DNA of 64,000 bases, taken from Gavia stellata (taxonomy: Eukaryota > Chordata > Aves > Gaviiformes > Gaviidae). The notes under the pieces are model-generated. The model was given only the letters and a program-made list of their open reading frames with translations. It did not search any database and was not told where the DNA came from. The stretch lies in the NCBI RefSeq assembly GCF_030936135.1, contig NC_082610.1, forward strand, positions 17,184,428 to 17,248,427. Reading direction: 5' to 3'. Positions 38,501-48,329 of this stretch are shown in pieces (positions within the stretch are counted from its first letter, which is position 1; every line of letters begins with the position of its first letter). The position numbers were made by a program, and so were the translations under genes.

Positions 38501-38754
38501 TTTCTGTGTCACTGGGAGGGAAAAAGAACGTGGGTCTCTCAGAACTGAAGGTGCTGTAAAATGGTTACATCAACTCATAACATACAGGAGAGAAAGTTTG
38601 AGAGCCCAGTGGGTTTGTTTCACATCGTAGCAGTGAGTTTATAAATGGGAACTATATTTGATACTTTTTTTCCTTAGTACAGCTCATTTTTGTGTCATAC
38701 CCATTAAATCAGGGTGGCTAAGGGCTGAGCTTTTTTATAAAACTGCCATGCATA

Positions 38755-38930
38755 AGTGGGAGAGACAGTGCCTGACCCCAAAAGATAACAGTCTGAATGC
38801 ATCAGTCACATGAAAGGTTGGAAGGAAAAGAGGTACAGAAGGAGAAAGTAACTTCCCCACGGTCACATAAAAAGTAGCAGAGTCCAGACTGTACCATAAT
38901 TCTCACGCCACTAACCCTCCCCAAGTTTTG
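38755..38930. mobile_element. Ancient MIR/L2-type interspersed repeat fragment
   Basis: The segment matches the shared amniote MIR/L2-type consensus as I remember it: AGAGACAGTGCCTGACCCCA, then AACAGTCTGAATG, GAGGTACAGAAGGAG, AAGTAACTTCCCCACGGTCA, CATAAAAAGTAGCAGAGTCC and AGACTGTACCAT. The order of blocks and the AAGTAACTT-CCCA-GGTCACA core are characteristic. The copy is heavily decayed and lies in OSBPL5 intron 2. Confidence 0.65.
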
Positions 38931-39405
38931 GACAATTTGCTGACAGTAGCTATCCAAGTAGGGGTCCTCATCGTGAGCTGGGCTCCAGAGCGCTATACTC
39001 TCTAAGCGTGCATTATTTTGGGAACAGTAATATAGCGCCCATGTCTAACAAAAGTAAAGCATCTTTTCAGTCCATCAGCACGATTATAAGATCAGTCTGC
39101 AGCCTCTGAAAATGAATTTAAACAGCACTGACACTATCAAACATGATTTGAAGTGACTGTATATTTTGTGCCTCACTTCACAAGGCCAAGATGATGATTA
39201 TTTCCTGTATTATCTGTAACATGATTAGGTAATTTCTTGCCCACTCACATTTCTGGACATTTCAGCTAGGGTAACAGTCATTGCCAATATCGTGTCTAGT
39301 TCTGAAAGATATATACCAGCTTCCCCATAATTTTTATTCCAGTAATTGAAACACTTTCAGATCTGAAAAGAGACGAGCAGTTTTCAAAGTTAGGAATAAG
39401 AATAG

Positions 39406-39437
39406 GGTTTTTGGTTTGGTTTGGTTTGGGTTTTTTA
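39406..39437. repeat. (TTTGG)n simple repeat
   Basis: Four units of TTTGG flanked by G and T runs, in intron 2 about 260 nt before exon 3. Confidence 0.85.
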
Positions 39438-39697
39438 TTTTACCGAGATTAATGTCTGTATGGGAGACATATGAAGAAAATTTGGTGGGGACATTTCCAA
39501 CTTACTATGAGTATAAGAAGGAATTTTGGAGTGCACTGCAAATACGTGATTTCTGAGCCTGCCTAGTGTTCTGCTGCTGAAGTCTGCAATCAGGTTTTTC
39601 ATGGATTCCTGGAAGAGATAAATGACTCTTCATTAGAGCATAACTTGAACATCTTCACATTAACACATTCCTATTTCCTCTCTCCCTCTTTTTTTAG

Positions 39698-39778
39698 ATT
39701 GAATATAAGCTTTGCAACGGGTCTGACAAAGAATGTGTGTCTCCCACAGCCAAATTCACGAAGAAGGAAACACTGAAG
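39698..39778 (+). CDS. OSBPL5: OSBPL5 coding exon 3 (residues 71-97)
   Basis: The acceptor is a strong T/C tract (CTCCCTCTTTTTTTAG) at 39697 and the donor is AAG|GTATGT at 39779. The exon is 81 nt in phase 0-0, 27 codons, beginning IEYKLCNGSDKECVSPTA and ending KKETLK. Human ORP5 reads EYRLCNGSDKECVSPTA here, so the match is close to exact and is diagnostic for ORP5 against ORP8 (which has LYNGSEKDSS). The final KKETLK begins the basic stretch leading into the PH domain. Because both ends are phase 0, skipping this exon would keep the frame. Confidence 0.96.
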
Positions 39779-40441
39779 GTATGTGCAAAGCAGCCAAGTC
39801 AGCATCAGCTGACTTTCTTTTACAAAACAAGTAGTACCTTCCAAACAAACCATTGGGAACTACTCTGAGTCACTTCCCAAGACCTAGAGAAGCCTTCGAC
39901 TCTTGCAGGAGTCATTATAGGCCAAGGGCATATACAGGCTTTATATATGGCATTAGATTATATACTGCAAGCAGAACAGATCAGTGTAATTATTTCACTC
40001 TGTTCATATGTTCCAGAGCCATTAGGCACCTCAAGAGGATTGTAATCCTTCATTGGTCTTGTTAGGAGGGATATGCCTGGGCAATCTGAGCAAATTATTG
40101 CTTGAACACTTGTCTACCAAACCAGAAGTATAAATAATTTGGTTTGGGTGAAATTAGATTTAATCTCTTTAATTTGAGGAGTGGGGAGGACTAGGTATTC
40201 AGTCTTTTTCCACTCCCCCCAAAGAAAAACCAAATTAGATTACGTTTAGTGGAACTTCAGGAGCAGAGAAAATGCCTGCTAGCTTGTTATGTTTTTGTTC
40301 TTCCTTGCGCTCATTTCTGGGGAACCCGTGCTGGGTCAAGTTCTAACTGTGCTATACATAGCTGTCCTTAATGCATTATGTTCTTTCCTCCCCAAAAGAA
40401 GCCATGATTACAGCTGCTATATTTTCTCTGTTCTCAACCAG
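39779..40441 (+). other. OSBPL5: OSBPL5 intron 3 (663 nt)
   Basis: This short intron has a GTATGT donor and a CAACCAG acceptor. It holds nothing notable beyond the splice signals. Confidence 0.9.
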
Positions 40442-40543
40442 GTACAAAAAAAAAATTACAGACAGGAGAAGAAAAGAGCTACCAAACAACTCTTCAGTGC
40501 TCTAAAGGATCCCAGTGTAGTGATCACAGCAGACTGGCTGAAG
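40442..40543 (+). CDS. OSBPL5: OSBPL5 coding exon 4, polybasic segment (residues 98-131)
   Basis: The acceptor is TTCTCTGTTCTCAACCAG at 40441 and the donor is AAG|GTATTT at 40544. The exon is 102 nt in phase 0-0, 34 codons, starting VQKKNYRQEKKRATKQ and ending VVITADWLK. This is the lysine/arginine-rich segment just before the PH domain. In human ORP5 it is known to help bind plasma-membrane phosphoinositides. VQKKNYR and ADWLK resemble human ORP8 more than human ORP5 (AQKENYR, ADSLK), suggesting retained ancestral residues. Codons 99-102 contain an uninterrupted run of ten A (40446-40455). Intron 3 before this exon is only 663 nt, the shortest in the window. Confidence 0.96.
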
Positions 40544-42117
40544 GTATTTAATACAGACCATTGCTTCTGAGGATGTAGGAAAAAATAAGTGAGGAGTACT
40601 TGATGTGTCTGAGACTTCTGCACTAGCACTTTTTTGAGTGAAGGAAGACTGAATAATTTTGAGTTGAAGTTGCTGTAAAGCTGTACTTAAATAACTGCTA
40701 TAAAAGTGGAGTTATGGGAAATATTTACTTTCCATCTTAACCTAACTCAGTCCATCTATTCCATGTCCTTAAGTAGCAACAAGGTCTCAAAAAGTGCATA
40801 GTACAAAAGGAAGTGATTATGTTTCTTTCTTTCTTCCTCTTTGAAAAAGTCTGCTGGCCTCTTCCCATAGATGTGGTTTTGTACTGAAGAGGGCATAAAC
40901 AGAGTAACAGCCTGGAAATGGGCAGATACAGCTTGTTCTATTCACAGTTGGATTTTATGTTGTCACAGCACAGAACGAAACATGTCGGACCTGATGACAA
41001 CTGTAATTTCTCCTTGTGCAAAGACTCAACTAGTGACAGCTTCTCATTGAAATCCTGAAACGTTGTATGTGGCAAAATAAATTTGGATTGACATTGAGAG
41101 ATGTTACCTTTGACCACTGTTTTTTTCTTCATTTGGGGCCATTTAGTCTTCTTCACTAATAGTAAATTGGTTGCCCCTTTTATAATGGCAAAACTTAATT
41201 TCCAAACATCACCAAACACATAGCTCTTGTTATAAAAAAAAAAAAAAAGTGACTTAGGGATTTCATGAAACAATACGATCGCATTTGACCAGTGTGAAAA
41301 ACCTCCAACATTGTTTTACGATCAGTATTAGAGGCCAGAAAAGTGAGATGCATATAGTTTATTTGAGAAATTAGATTGGCAATAAAATGTTTCCATAGTA
41401 TTTAGTGTTGATGCTAGATAAATATTGAGATTTTTTTAAAATACAAAATAGCTGTTGCATGTTTGCTGTGGCTGGAAATTTCTGGTTCAGCAACAAATGA
41501 TGTTGGGCCACAAAACCAGAACACTGACATAAGACTTGAGGTTTGGCCTATGTACATTGAAGACAAGAATACCTTAGGCAAAATCTAACCTTACTGAGAA
41601 CTTCCCCATTCTTAAAGCTGTTATATTTAATCTACGCTATCAGATTTAATGCCTTCTATACAAAAGAGAGTGTGCACTGATCTTGACAGAGAAGTAAACC
41701 AGATGGAGAAGGTGCTTTTAAAAATGGGGTATTTGACAAAACCCATTAATAGCTCTGTTCTGCAGAACACTATTAAAATTACTTGTAAGTCATGGTGTGT
41801 CCTCCATGATTATTAACAAATCACTCTCACATGGGCCAGCAGTGCTGGTTGCCTAAAAAATTAAGCAAGCTGCTAACACTAAGCCAGTAACAAAAATATG
41901 AAGACTAGATTCTGATAGGCAGATTTACAATGTCTGGGATTTTGCCATGAGATCCCTGAGATTGTTCAGGTAATGCAGTGTATCTAAGGAAGTGTTTGTA
42001 GTGAGGCCTTGGGAGAAACACATACTGGAAATACTGTATAAATACTGAATGAATGCTGGTTTTCTTTTAAGGAGCAACATAAATGCAACTTTCTGTTCTC
42101 TCCCTGCTTCCCTCCAG
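40544..42117 (+). other. OSBPL5: OSBPL5 intron 4 (1574 nt)
   Basis: The GTATTT donor is weaker than most here. The intron contains an A15 run at 41234-41248 and no other identifiable element. Confidence 0.9.
41234..41248. repeat. A15 homopolymer
   Basis: Fifteen consecutive A in intron 4. No retroelement body is identifiable upstream. Confidence 0.9.
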
Positions 42118-42321
42118 ATTCGTGGAACTCTGAAGAGCTGGACCAAGCTGTGGTGTGTTCTGAAACCAGGAGTGCTGCTGATTTATAAGACACCAAAGAT
42201 CGGACAGTGGGTTGGGACAATCTTGCTCCATTCTTGTGAGCTGATCGAGAGACCCTCCAAAAAGGATGGCTTCTGTTTTAAACTTTTTCATCCTTTGGAT
42301 CAATCAATCTGGGCTGTAAAG
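42118..42321 (+). CDS. OSBPL5: OSBPL5 coding exon 5, first half of PH domain (residues 132-199)
   Basis: The acceptor is CTCCCTGCTTCCCTCCAG at 42117 and the donor is AAG|GTAACA at 42322. The exon is 204 nt, exactly 68 codons, phase 0-0. It encodes the core PH beta-strands: IRGTLKSWTKLWCVL, LLIYKTPKIGQWVGT, CELIERPSKKDGFCFKLFH and DQSIWAVK. By eye it differs from human ORP5 at only about four positions, three of them Val/Ile swaps. The basic residues in strands 1-2 (K137, K141) lie where PH domains bind phosphoinositides. The symmetrical phase means skipping deletes 68 residues without a frameshift. Human isoform ORP5B is known to lack a 68-residue stretch here. Confidence 0.98.
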
Positions 42322-42794
42322 GTAACAAACCTGATGAGTGGAACAACCTCTTCTAGTTCACCAAAGTGTCTGAGCACTAGTATTATCTAGCACTGATATT
42401 ATCTAGCTTTGCAGTTATTCAGTTGCTGTTAGTGATGGCGAATTGACTACATAAAAAGATTAAAGACACCAAAGGTTGCTCATGATAGGAATGTGGTGCA
42501 TTGTGATTAGTTATACAAATGTGTCATTCTTGGTGTATAGATGCATGCATATACCGAGGAAAGGGGAAACATCTTAGTGCAGGAAAAAAGATCAATACCT
42601 AGAAGCTATATTAAGCCATGGCCTACATCTTTAAAAAGAAATGAGGAATAGACCCAATTAACTGACTTCCCCAAAACAAGGACACACAAAGCACCAAATG
42701 CTTTCCGCAGCACTGGAAGAGGGCTGGCAAAGTGACAAAAAACAGATTAATAATTTGACTTTTTTTTTCTAATGCCTCTGAGGTTTGGGTTTGT

Positions 42795-42906
42795 TTGCGA
42801 TGGACTTGGATCTCAGTGGTCTGCTCAAGTCTTGACTATTCCACAAAAGTGTGACTTTGGATAGGTTGCCTTAATTTTCTCTTCTTTGAAATGGAAATAG
42901 CAAGGT
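42795..42906. mobile_element. Decayed MIR-like fragment
   Basis: GTGTGACTTTGGATAGGTTG, then CCTTAATTTTCTC and TTTGAAATGGAAATAGCAA follow the MIR order TGTGACCTTGGGCAAGT, CTTAACCTCTC, TGTAAAATGGGGATAATA. The upstream part (GACTTGGATCTCAG) is a weaker match to the MIR core. It is in the opposite sense to the copy at 38755. Confidence 0.5.
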
Positions 42907-43963
42907 TTTCTCTCCTTCACTTTGAGTTGTTCTTCAGTATGTTGTTACTCACAGGCTTAGACAGTCTCTTCCTGTACACACAGTAGCTGCTGCAGTGACC
43001 TCTGGATCTCCCCGTAACACAAATGATTAATAGCTTCTCACGCTTCTTAAAATAACTCCCTGCAAATTTTAAAGAGCTGCATTTCTTTTTCTTCCTTCCT
43101 TTAAGAATAGGCAAAAAGGAAAAAATTATCTAATGCCTGTGAGCAAAGAGAAGGATCCCAGTACCTCCTGAGAGGCACTGAGAGCAACATCTGTTGGATA
43201 CGCTGAACACAAAACTTAATTCTTCTTGAACTCTTGTTTCCCCATTACAAACAGTGACTCAGCAGAGTTATTGCAGACATAAATTCTCTAGGAGACATCA
43301 CCACTGTAAGCAAGGCATGACAAGCTACTGCTTCGCAGCAAGGTGGTCAGCAGAGTAAATCTACTTGGAAAGACTCACGCGAGAGTGATGAAGGCATTTG
43401 TCATTGGCATCAAAAGGTCTGACAAAATGGAGGGGAAACCCTGTGGGAGCAGATCAAGCAGCCTCGCTCCTGCTCATCCCTGCAGTTAATTGAATAGTTT
43501 TAAACACAGCTATACAATCACTATAAAAAGTCTTGCAATTTTTAATAAGGTAGGAGGAGAGAATTAAAATTAACCTCTACAACCAGGAGTAAGAGCTGCT
43601 GTTTTCTGACAGTAGCTCAGCTCTGATCTGTGCCTAGATGCATTGCTTTTGCTTTAAGTCCTAAAGGTTTCATTGCTACCTTGCTTCTTATTCAGTTTTG
43701 AGAGTTTTGATGCTTTTTTAATTCAGAGCATGCACCCAAGGTGGCTGTCGATCATTTGCTGTCCATCAACAAAAAAATTCTTTGTGACTTGACAGGTCAA
43801 CTGAATTCTTCTGAAAAGCACAGTCAGGAGAGGTAGCGAAAAAGTAGAATCAAAAGTGCCAGTCAGGTACTGAAAAGTAGTGTTGCTGACAGATCTGAAG
43901 TGTTATGCTAGAATGCTCTTCCCTTGATATGAATCATCCAAAAGGAAGAGGAGTTTTTATCAA

Positions 43964-44003
43964 AATATATATATATGTATTTGTGCATGTGTATATATAT
44001 ATC
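43964..44003. repeat. AT/GT microsatellite
   Basis: Two (AT)n runs flank a TGTATTTGTGCATGTG spacer in intron 5. Confidence 0.85.
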
Positions 44004-47000
44004 TAATTCTTGTGTCTCTTGCGAAAATATGTGACAGAAATAGGCATTAAGATATTAAATATGAAGGGAATATATCTCTGAAAACGTTTGTGTACTAGAG
44101 GAAGTCCCAGGAGATTTGAATTTTAAAGTCAAAGTAATATTCTAAGTCACTTGAGACAGATACTTAGAAAGCTACATTTGAGCTGCATAGTAGGATATTT
44201 CCTGAAACCTGAGTTCAGCTTGGATTGTTATGTGTGATGGATGCTTTCAGCCACAAGGTGAACACCAAAATACACATCAAGAAGAAATCCAACAGTGAAC
44301 TGCTTGATGTCAAAGAAGCTGTCTGCACTCTGACAACAGTTTGAGGCTGAAAATGCTAAAAATACTGGTTTGTTTTATGTAATTTCATGGCCTTCTTTTA
44401 AAGCAACTGGAGTAGAATTGGCTGACCTAAATCGGTTATGTATAACTGTGCAAAGAAAGCCTATTTCTCATTAAATATGGATTAGCCCGAGCTTAAGCAA
44501 GAAGTCCGACTTACTGTCCATCACGATAGAGATAGGATCTGGCTGAACAACTTTCACTTTTGCCTAAAGTGGTTTGTGAAATTTTCAAGGAATTCCCAGA
44601 CTAGAGTTGATGGTCCAGTTTTGACTCACATCAGTGGACTTCCAGCTAACTCAGGGTAATTAATGAGCACTTTTGTACTTGTTGGCCTGGCTGCTCAGCA
44701 AACGTTTGGAACTAACTGCGGGGTTCAGCCTTGGAATAAATGTCTGGTTCAAGCACTGCCCTAGACATTTATAGTTGTGCTAGCCAATTAAATTTGATGT
44801 GCAGGCATTTAACTTCAGTTAGAGCAGGATGAAATTTTGGGGAGCCATTCAAATGATAAGTAGGTAAGATGTAAGACCATTGCTTATAGTTGAAAGCTAA
44901 ATATATGCCCAGGGAACTGTTTTTCCTACAAAGCTCTCTGGTGCCTAGAGCTATCTTAGAAGCATATTGCTGAGGGGAGAGAGTCCTTTATTCTACACTG
45001 TTTCCCTGGCTTTTTGAGAGTTTTAGCCTGAAACTCCTTCACAGTGCAAATGGATTAGACCTTTTACCTTTAGCTTTGCCCAGGCCTTTGTAAACCAAGG
45101 CCAAAACCTCCAAGGTCTCAAAATCAGTCAGCAGCACAAGCAGCAGTAAGAAAAGCTTCCCCCGCATGCACCGAATACTGTCACAGAGGCACTTGGTCCA
45201 TCGTGTGAAGGCAGTTTAATCCCACGCTGCTTCAGGGAAGAGACTTTTTGCCGAGATGACTGCAGGAGACTGGGGAATGCCAACCTAGTAATTAATGTGA
45301 GGGTGTGGGTGTCTGTCCTCTTGCTTCGCAGAGGGAGCGTAGGGCTATCAGCTGGCAGAGTTTGCCTGGCTGTCGCAAAAAAATGTCCTGGACTAGTTCG
45401 TATTTCCCTGTGAGCTTGCTGAGAAGCTAGCTGAACAGCGTGGTGTGGGAAGGCTTTTATTGACTGCAGCTTGTTCTGATATTTATTTAGAGTGCTAAAT
45501 GAGTTGGGGTCAGACCCACTGAATCTGGGAATACATATAATTCGAATTTTGTTGATTTTAAGAACTTTTGAGTCATGCCTTTAAAGAAAAAAGTTCTAGT
45601 AATGGGCTTGTGCTGCTGCTTTTACAGTTGTTTGTTCTACTCCATAATACAATGCAGTTTCATCTTCTGCTTACAGTTATTCACAGCACGGTTAATGAAA
45701 AGGATTTCTTCCCCTTTTTTAAGCTTTGTTTTATGGCTTTCCAAGACTAGATGTCTTGTCATACTATCTAAAACAGTGTAAGTCCAATCCATTTTTCAAA
45801 GCCTAATCAACCCCTGTTTGATAATGCCTTTTGAGTCTCAAATCCAATGTAAAGACAGGAATGATCTGAAGATGATCCTGTCTTATTTGTACTGTCTAGA
45901 GGCTGCAGCTGAGCTCTGGGTCCTAGTGTGGCAGGGATAACATTCACTTCTAGTGAGAGGTGGTCATTGTCTTGGGTGTCTTAGACTTCAGACAGGCATG
46001 ATGCTCAAAGGCTGGGAGCCAGAAAGCATCAACTCTGCCATGCAGATACAGAACCTCATTTTCTCTGTGGAGATGTTGACTTTATTTTTATGGCCTCCTT
46101 TCTTTTCTTCTTCTCCTCTTCTTTCTGTGGGAAACAGCCCCCTCCATGTATAAGCATGCCTCACTATTGAATACGTTTCCTTGACAGAGTGACCTGGTTA
46201 CTTCTTGTGTTTATCCACATGCCTAAATGTCTGTTAAAACCTTGTGTTATCCCCTCCTTCCCTTCTCCCCCTGTTTTTTTTAATAATGGTTCTCTGGATC
46301 CGTACTGTTTGGTTGTGGGGTTTTTCCTCCAACAGAGCAAATATCAACCTCTGCCCTGAAAACACAAGTAATGGTGTTATCAACAGTTCTTGAACACCCT
46401 GCTCGGCTGCAAGCTACTGAAAGGAAAAATGCTGTTGGGAATGATGCCTGATTGCATTAATGTCACTAGTAATGTCTTAAGCTGCTCTGCTCTGGTTTAC
46501 TAATCAAATTTCAACTTTGCCAGTCCTGACTATTAAGCCTTTAAACAGTCTTAATTTTGTGAACCTCTTGTGGGAGAGGGGAGGGGAAAAAGAAGCGAGT
46601 AACGAGGATCCCGATTTCTCCTGGCAGCACAATAACCCTGCAGATGTGAAGACAAGAAGCTAGACTGGAGACTGTTGTCTTGTCAGCACTGCATCTTCGT
46701 GGCATAGACTCAGATACAATTTGATGCTTGTCCTATGCTTGCACTCTTCATTCTTTGCAAATTTTGGTTTTCTGAGTGGAACTCAAAAACAAAAATCCAG
46801 ATAAAGCCACCATTTAGCTGCCAGACACTTGTATACAGGAGCAGTTTTCAGTAGCAGTCACAGTTTCCCTGCTTACAAACTAACGTTAGGGAGCAGTCCT
46901 TCTTTCAAGGAGCAGGATGGGATACTATAAAGGCCCATGTAAGGGAGGAGAGTCTTACTCAAACTGCAAAAATTTGCCTACAGATTTTCAGCATTGTGTT

Positions 47001-48244
47001 GTATTCTCTACAAACTCAAGGAAATCTCTATATGAGCATCCTGGAGAAAACTGCTTGTTCCACCCTGCAGTTGGCATAGTGGTCATGCGAGCATTGGTGA
47101 TGTTTTCTGCTCTGCATTTATTTCTGACATGATGGCTGCATATTTGAAAAAGGATCTGCTTTCATGTTGTTTGTTACAAAGTGAAGAAGAGAAGGAACTG
47201 AAGTAGGCTGGGTCATTTTGGAAATGCAAGGGAGGAGGAGGGACTCCTATTTATTTCAGCCAGGTCATGGCATAAAGTCCATACCATGCAGAGTATAAAG
47301 CTGAGCTCACTAAGTACAGGAACTGCTTTTTCTTAGCAGCTTCTGGAGCCCAAGACAGGAAAAAACAGGGAGGAGATCAAGATGGGAGCCTGTGGTTCTG
47401 CTCAAAGAAGTGCCTAATCCAAGATGGACTCTGCCTCCCTGGGAATAATTCCTGGAGGGTCATGCTGAAGGGATTGTGGCAGCATGTTTACAAGACACTA
47501 TAATATTTTTGCCACAGCTTCTAAACTAAAGGCAACATAAACAAACAAAGCTTGGTTTTGTTAAAGCCTGAAGTGGCCGCCACCCCAGGCACCATGGCAT
47601 AAAGGTTCTTAAAGCGTCTGGATGTAGAGATGAAGGTCTGCAACCCAGCAGCACGTGCCCATGCTGGGAGACCTTTGGTCCTCAGCCTGTGGTTTTCCCT
47701 GTCTCCTCCTTTCCCACAGACAGGTTTGTGGGATGGAGTTTCCCCTTTGTTTCCTTCCAGAAAAGCTGCCATCATCTCTCTGCTAGAGGTGCTCACAGCA
47801 CAGGGTGTGGGCTCTGCCACTGTTATGGTGACACATAAAGGGTGTTTCATTGCTAGTGTGTCAGGCTGCAGACAGGCTTGATGTGCACCGCATGGAACAG
47901 TCCGTTCAGGTGTTGCTCAAAGATGGCTAATAGCAAATATTTGACTGTTTCTGTCCCAAGCAACAGGAGTGAGATTCTTCCATTCCTGAGGATCTGAATA
48001 AACAGAGTAGGTTTTGGGCTGAGCATAGGTTAGACCAAGCCCCGTTTACATCAGAGCTCACTACTGCTTTGGAGCTGCAGCAGCAATATCGTGATTACTA
48101 ATGAGTCTCTCTAAATTACTCCATCTGCTCCTTTCTTCTTTCCTATCACAAACATACACATTCTGCCCAGGAAGGGTAGAAAGATGTTGAATGGTCTATT
48201 GTATCTTCTGTGCCTTACGTCTTTTTGTCTGTGTGCATTTCCAG

Positions 48245-48329
48245 GGCCCAAAGGGAGAAAATGTTGGTTCGATCACTCAGCCTCTTCCCAGCAGCTACTT
48301 GATTTTCAGAGCAGCCTCTGAATCAGATG
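48245..48329 (+). CDS. OSBPL5: OSBPL5 coding exon 6, PH domain (residues 200-228)
   Basis: The acceptor is TGTGTGCATTTCCAG at 48244 and the donor is ATG|GTAAGT at 48330, close to a perfect consensus. The exon is 85 nt: 28 codons, starting GPKGENVGSITQPLPSS and ending YLIFRAASESD, plus one base of Gly228. The phase is 0 to 1. GPKGE[SN]VGSITQPLPSSYLI is shared almost unchanged by ORP5 and ORP8 and forms the last beta-strands of the PH fold before its C-terminal helix. Confidence 0.97.

Larger units (their letters stand above)
29543..39697 (+). other. OSBPL5: OSBPL5 intron 2, the largest in the window
   Basis: The intron is 10155 nt. It contains one good MIR/L2-type fossil (38755-38930), a (GGTTT)n stretch (39406-39437) and otherwise unique-looking sequence. 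A stretch around 35205-35340 has balanced composition and looks like possible conserved non-coding DNA, but this is only an impression. No extra coding exon was found. Confidence 0.85.
42322..48244 (+). other. OSBPL5: OSBPL5 intron 5 (5923 nt)
   Basis: The GTAACA donor departs from consensus at +5. A decayed MIR-like fragment lies at about 42795-42906 and an AT/GT microsatellite at 43964-44003. The remainder looks unique, with no gene seen. Confidence 0.88.
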
